6,103 nt of DNA, from contig JAICXR010000225.1 of assembly GCA_025980355.1 (NCBI GenBank), positions 1-6,103 on the forward strand, in the 5' to 3' direction. The notes beneath the pieces were generated by a model. The model did not search any database, was not told the DNA's origin, and saw only the letters and a program-made list of their open reading frames with translations. The DNA is from Chloroflexota bacterium (GTDB lineage: Bacteria > Chloroflexota > UBA4733). A program made the position numbers and the translations under genes. How positions within the stretch are numbered: position 1 is the first letter of the stretch; every line of letters starts with the position of its first letter. Shown here in pieces: positions 5,193 to 6,103 of the stretch.

Positions 5193-6011
5193 ATGCCCAC
5201 GCTGACGCTGCCTTCGCAGGGTATCGTACGGCAAACCCTTCGCAAGGTCCCCGAGATCACGGTGTACTTCTGGATCGTGAAACTGTTGACCACCGCCATG
5301 GGCGAGTCGACGTCGGACTACCTGGTGTATCAGATTAATCCCTATATCGCCGTAGTTCTCGGCTGCCTTGGCCTGGGCATCGCCCTGCTGCTGCAGCTCC
5401 TGGTCCGGCGTTACGTGGCCTGGATCTACTGGTGGGCGGTCGCCATGGTCGCCGTGTTCGGGACGATGGCGGCCGATGTCGCCCATGTGGTCCTTGGCGT
5501 CCCGTACCTGGTCTCGACGATCTTCTTTGCCTCCGTTCTTGCCATCGTCTTCGCGGCCTGGTATGCGACCGAGAAAACCCTGTCCATCCACAGCATCCGC
5601 GGCGGTCGTCGCGAGCTGTTCTACTGGGCTGCCGTCATGGCGACGTTCGCCCTGGGGACCGCGGCGGGGGACATGACCGCGTCGACGCTCGGCCTGGGTT
5701 ACTTCCCTTCCTTGGTGCTCTTCGCCGTCTTGTTCGCCCTACCCGCGCTCGCCTACTGGCGGCTCGGACTGAACGAGATTGTCGCCTTCTGGTTCGCGTA
5801 CGTCGTGACCCGACCGCTGGGCGCCTCCTTCGCCGACTGGGTCGGGAAGCCGTTCCTGGGCGGCCTCGGCCTGGGAGATGGAAGCGTCGCCCTGGTCTTG
5901 ACGGCCCTGATTATCTGCTTCGTTGGCTACCTGACCATCACGCGCAAGGATATTTCCCAGAATTACTTGACATCCCCCACGCCAGCGGTTACGCTGGCGA
6001 GCCCTGAGTAG
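5193..6011 (+). CDS. DUF347-repeat (COG4705-type) integral membrane protein, four tandem repeats
   Basis: This 272-residue inner-membrane protein of unknown function has about eight hydrophobic segments. Four repeats each carry an aromatic-Trp pair followed by a Gly ten residues after the Trp and an Asp five later: W27/G37/D42 (GESTSD), W80/G90/D95 (GTMAAD), W145/G155/D160 (GTAAGD) and W200/G210/D215 (GASFAD). This agrees with the family I recall as DUF347: four tandem two-helix repeats, each with a conserved Trp. Other landmarks are KVPEITVYFW, EKTLSIHSI and TRPLGASFADW. The regularly placed acidic residues inside the membrane suggest an ion or small-molecule path, but this is inference. The tail after residue 251 is polar and probably cytoplasmic or disordered. 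The ATG is preceded by AGGAAAAAGGA (5179-5189). The gene has its own candidate promoter and does not clearly belong with the sugar genes. Family assignment is strong, function unknown. Confidence 0.9.
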   Translation: MPTLTLPSQGIVRQTLRKVPEITVYFWIVKLLTTAMGESTSDYLVYQINPYIAVVLGCLGLGIALLLQLLVRRYVAWIYWWAVAMVAVFGTMAADVAHVVLGVPYLVSTIFFASVLAIVFAAWYATEKTLSIHSIRGGRRELFYWAAVMATFALGTAAGDMTASTLGLGYFPSLVLFAVLFALPALAYWRLGLNEIVAFWFAYVVTRPLGASFADWVGKPFLGGLGLGDGSVALVLTALIICFVGYLTITRKDISQNYLTSPTPAVTLASPE

Positions 6012-6037
6012 AGCGGGCCGTGAGGCCGCTCCCGCTC
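6011..6037 (+). other. Inverted repeat just after the membrane protein stop
   Basis: GAGCGGG (6011-6017) and CCCGCTC (6031-6037) form a perfect 7-bp stem with a 13-base loop that itself can fold partly. There is no T-tract. It may stabilise the mRNA end before the stronger hairpin at the right edge. Confidence 0.35.
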
Positions 6038-6078
6038 GGGTGGCACCTTGGCAAGTGAAGAGGCAGCAGCGATAGGGG

Positions 6079-6103
6079 GGGCGCGCCGCGGGGCGGCGCG
6101 CCC
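6079..6103 (+). terminator. Strong GC hairpin at right edge, probable intrinsic terminator (cut)
   Basis: GGGCGCGCCGC (6079-6089) and GCGGCGCGCCC (6093-6103) are perfect 11-bp arms with a GGG loop, 68 bases after the membrane protein stop. The run of G before the left arm (6075-6078) suggests the stem continues beyond the edge. Any T-tract would lie outside the window. Confidence 0.6.

Noticed and set aside
4890..5591. Minus-strand frame of 233 codons across the amidohydrolase end and membrane protein start
   Set aside because: Its composition is charged low-complexity, and it crosses a promoter region and two well-supported genes on the other strand.
1..6103. CRISPR arrays, insertion sequences, tRNA or rRNA genes
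   Set aside because: No regularly spaced direct repeats, no transposase-like frame with terminal inverted repeats and no tRNA-like cloverleaf were seen on reading both strands.

Overview
The window is about 6.1 kb of high-GC bacterial chromosome with dense genes and G/C-rich third codon positions. There are no RNA genes, insertion sequences or CRISPR repeats. The style of the genes (a lipoprotein sugar-binding protein with a very long Ala/Ser/Thr linker, a PIG-L deacetylase, a tandem GNAT protein, and sugar isomerase and amidohydrolase families) suggests a Chloroflexota-like or other high-GC environmental bacterium. That assignment is inference, since no marker gene is present.

Layout from left to right. 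A plus-strand sugar-phosphate isomerase/epimerase-type TIM-barrel gene enters from the left edge and ends at 655. It converges on a three-gene minus-strand operon, with a hairpin (688-707) in the gap. In transcription order the operon is: a Tat-type lipoprotein family 1 solute-binding protein (2459-4012), a tandem-GNAT acetyltransferase (1475-2428) and a PIG-L deacetylase-like protein (729-1433). The genes are separated by 30 and 41 bases with good ribosome binding sites and no terminator between them. A divergent intergenic region (4013-4207) follows, with a candidate extended -10 promoter for the rightward gene, a weaker one for the operon, and two short dyads. The rightward gene (4208-5029) is an amidohydrolase-2 family metal-dependent hydrolase. 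After 163 bases holding a sigma70-like promoter and inverted repeats comes a DUF347/COG4705-type membrane protein (5193-6011). A strong GC hairpin, probably a terminator cut by the edge, closes the window.

How the genes may work together: the solute-binding protein would capture a sugar-like ligand outside the cell. No permease or ATPase gene is visible, so the transporter partners must lie elsewhere. The deacetylase-like and acetyltransferase-like proteins made from the same transcript suggest handling of an N-acyl group on an amino-sugar conjugate. The isomerase and amidohydrolase on either side fit a carbohydrate or small-molecule catabolic neighbourhood. The exact substrate cannot be read from the sequence. 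The most notable points are the loss of the usual catalytic Asp in the PIG-L motif, the PIG-L plus tandem-GNAT pairing (the same enzyme classes as MshB and MshD of mycothiol synthesis), the 83-residue low-complexity linker, and an exact fourfold motif in the membrane protein.
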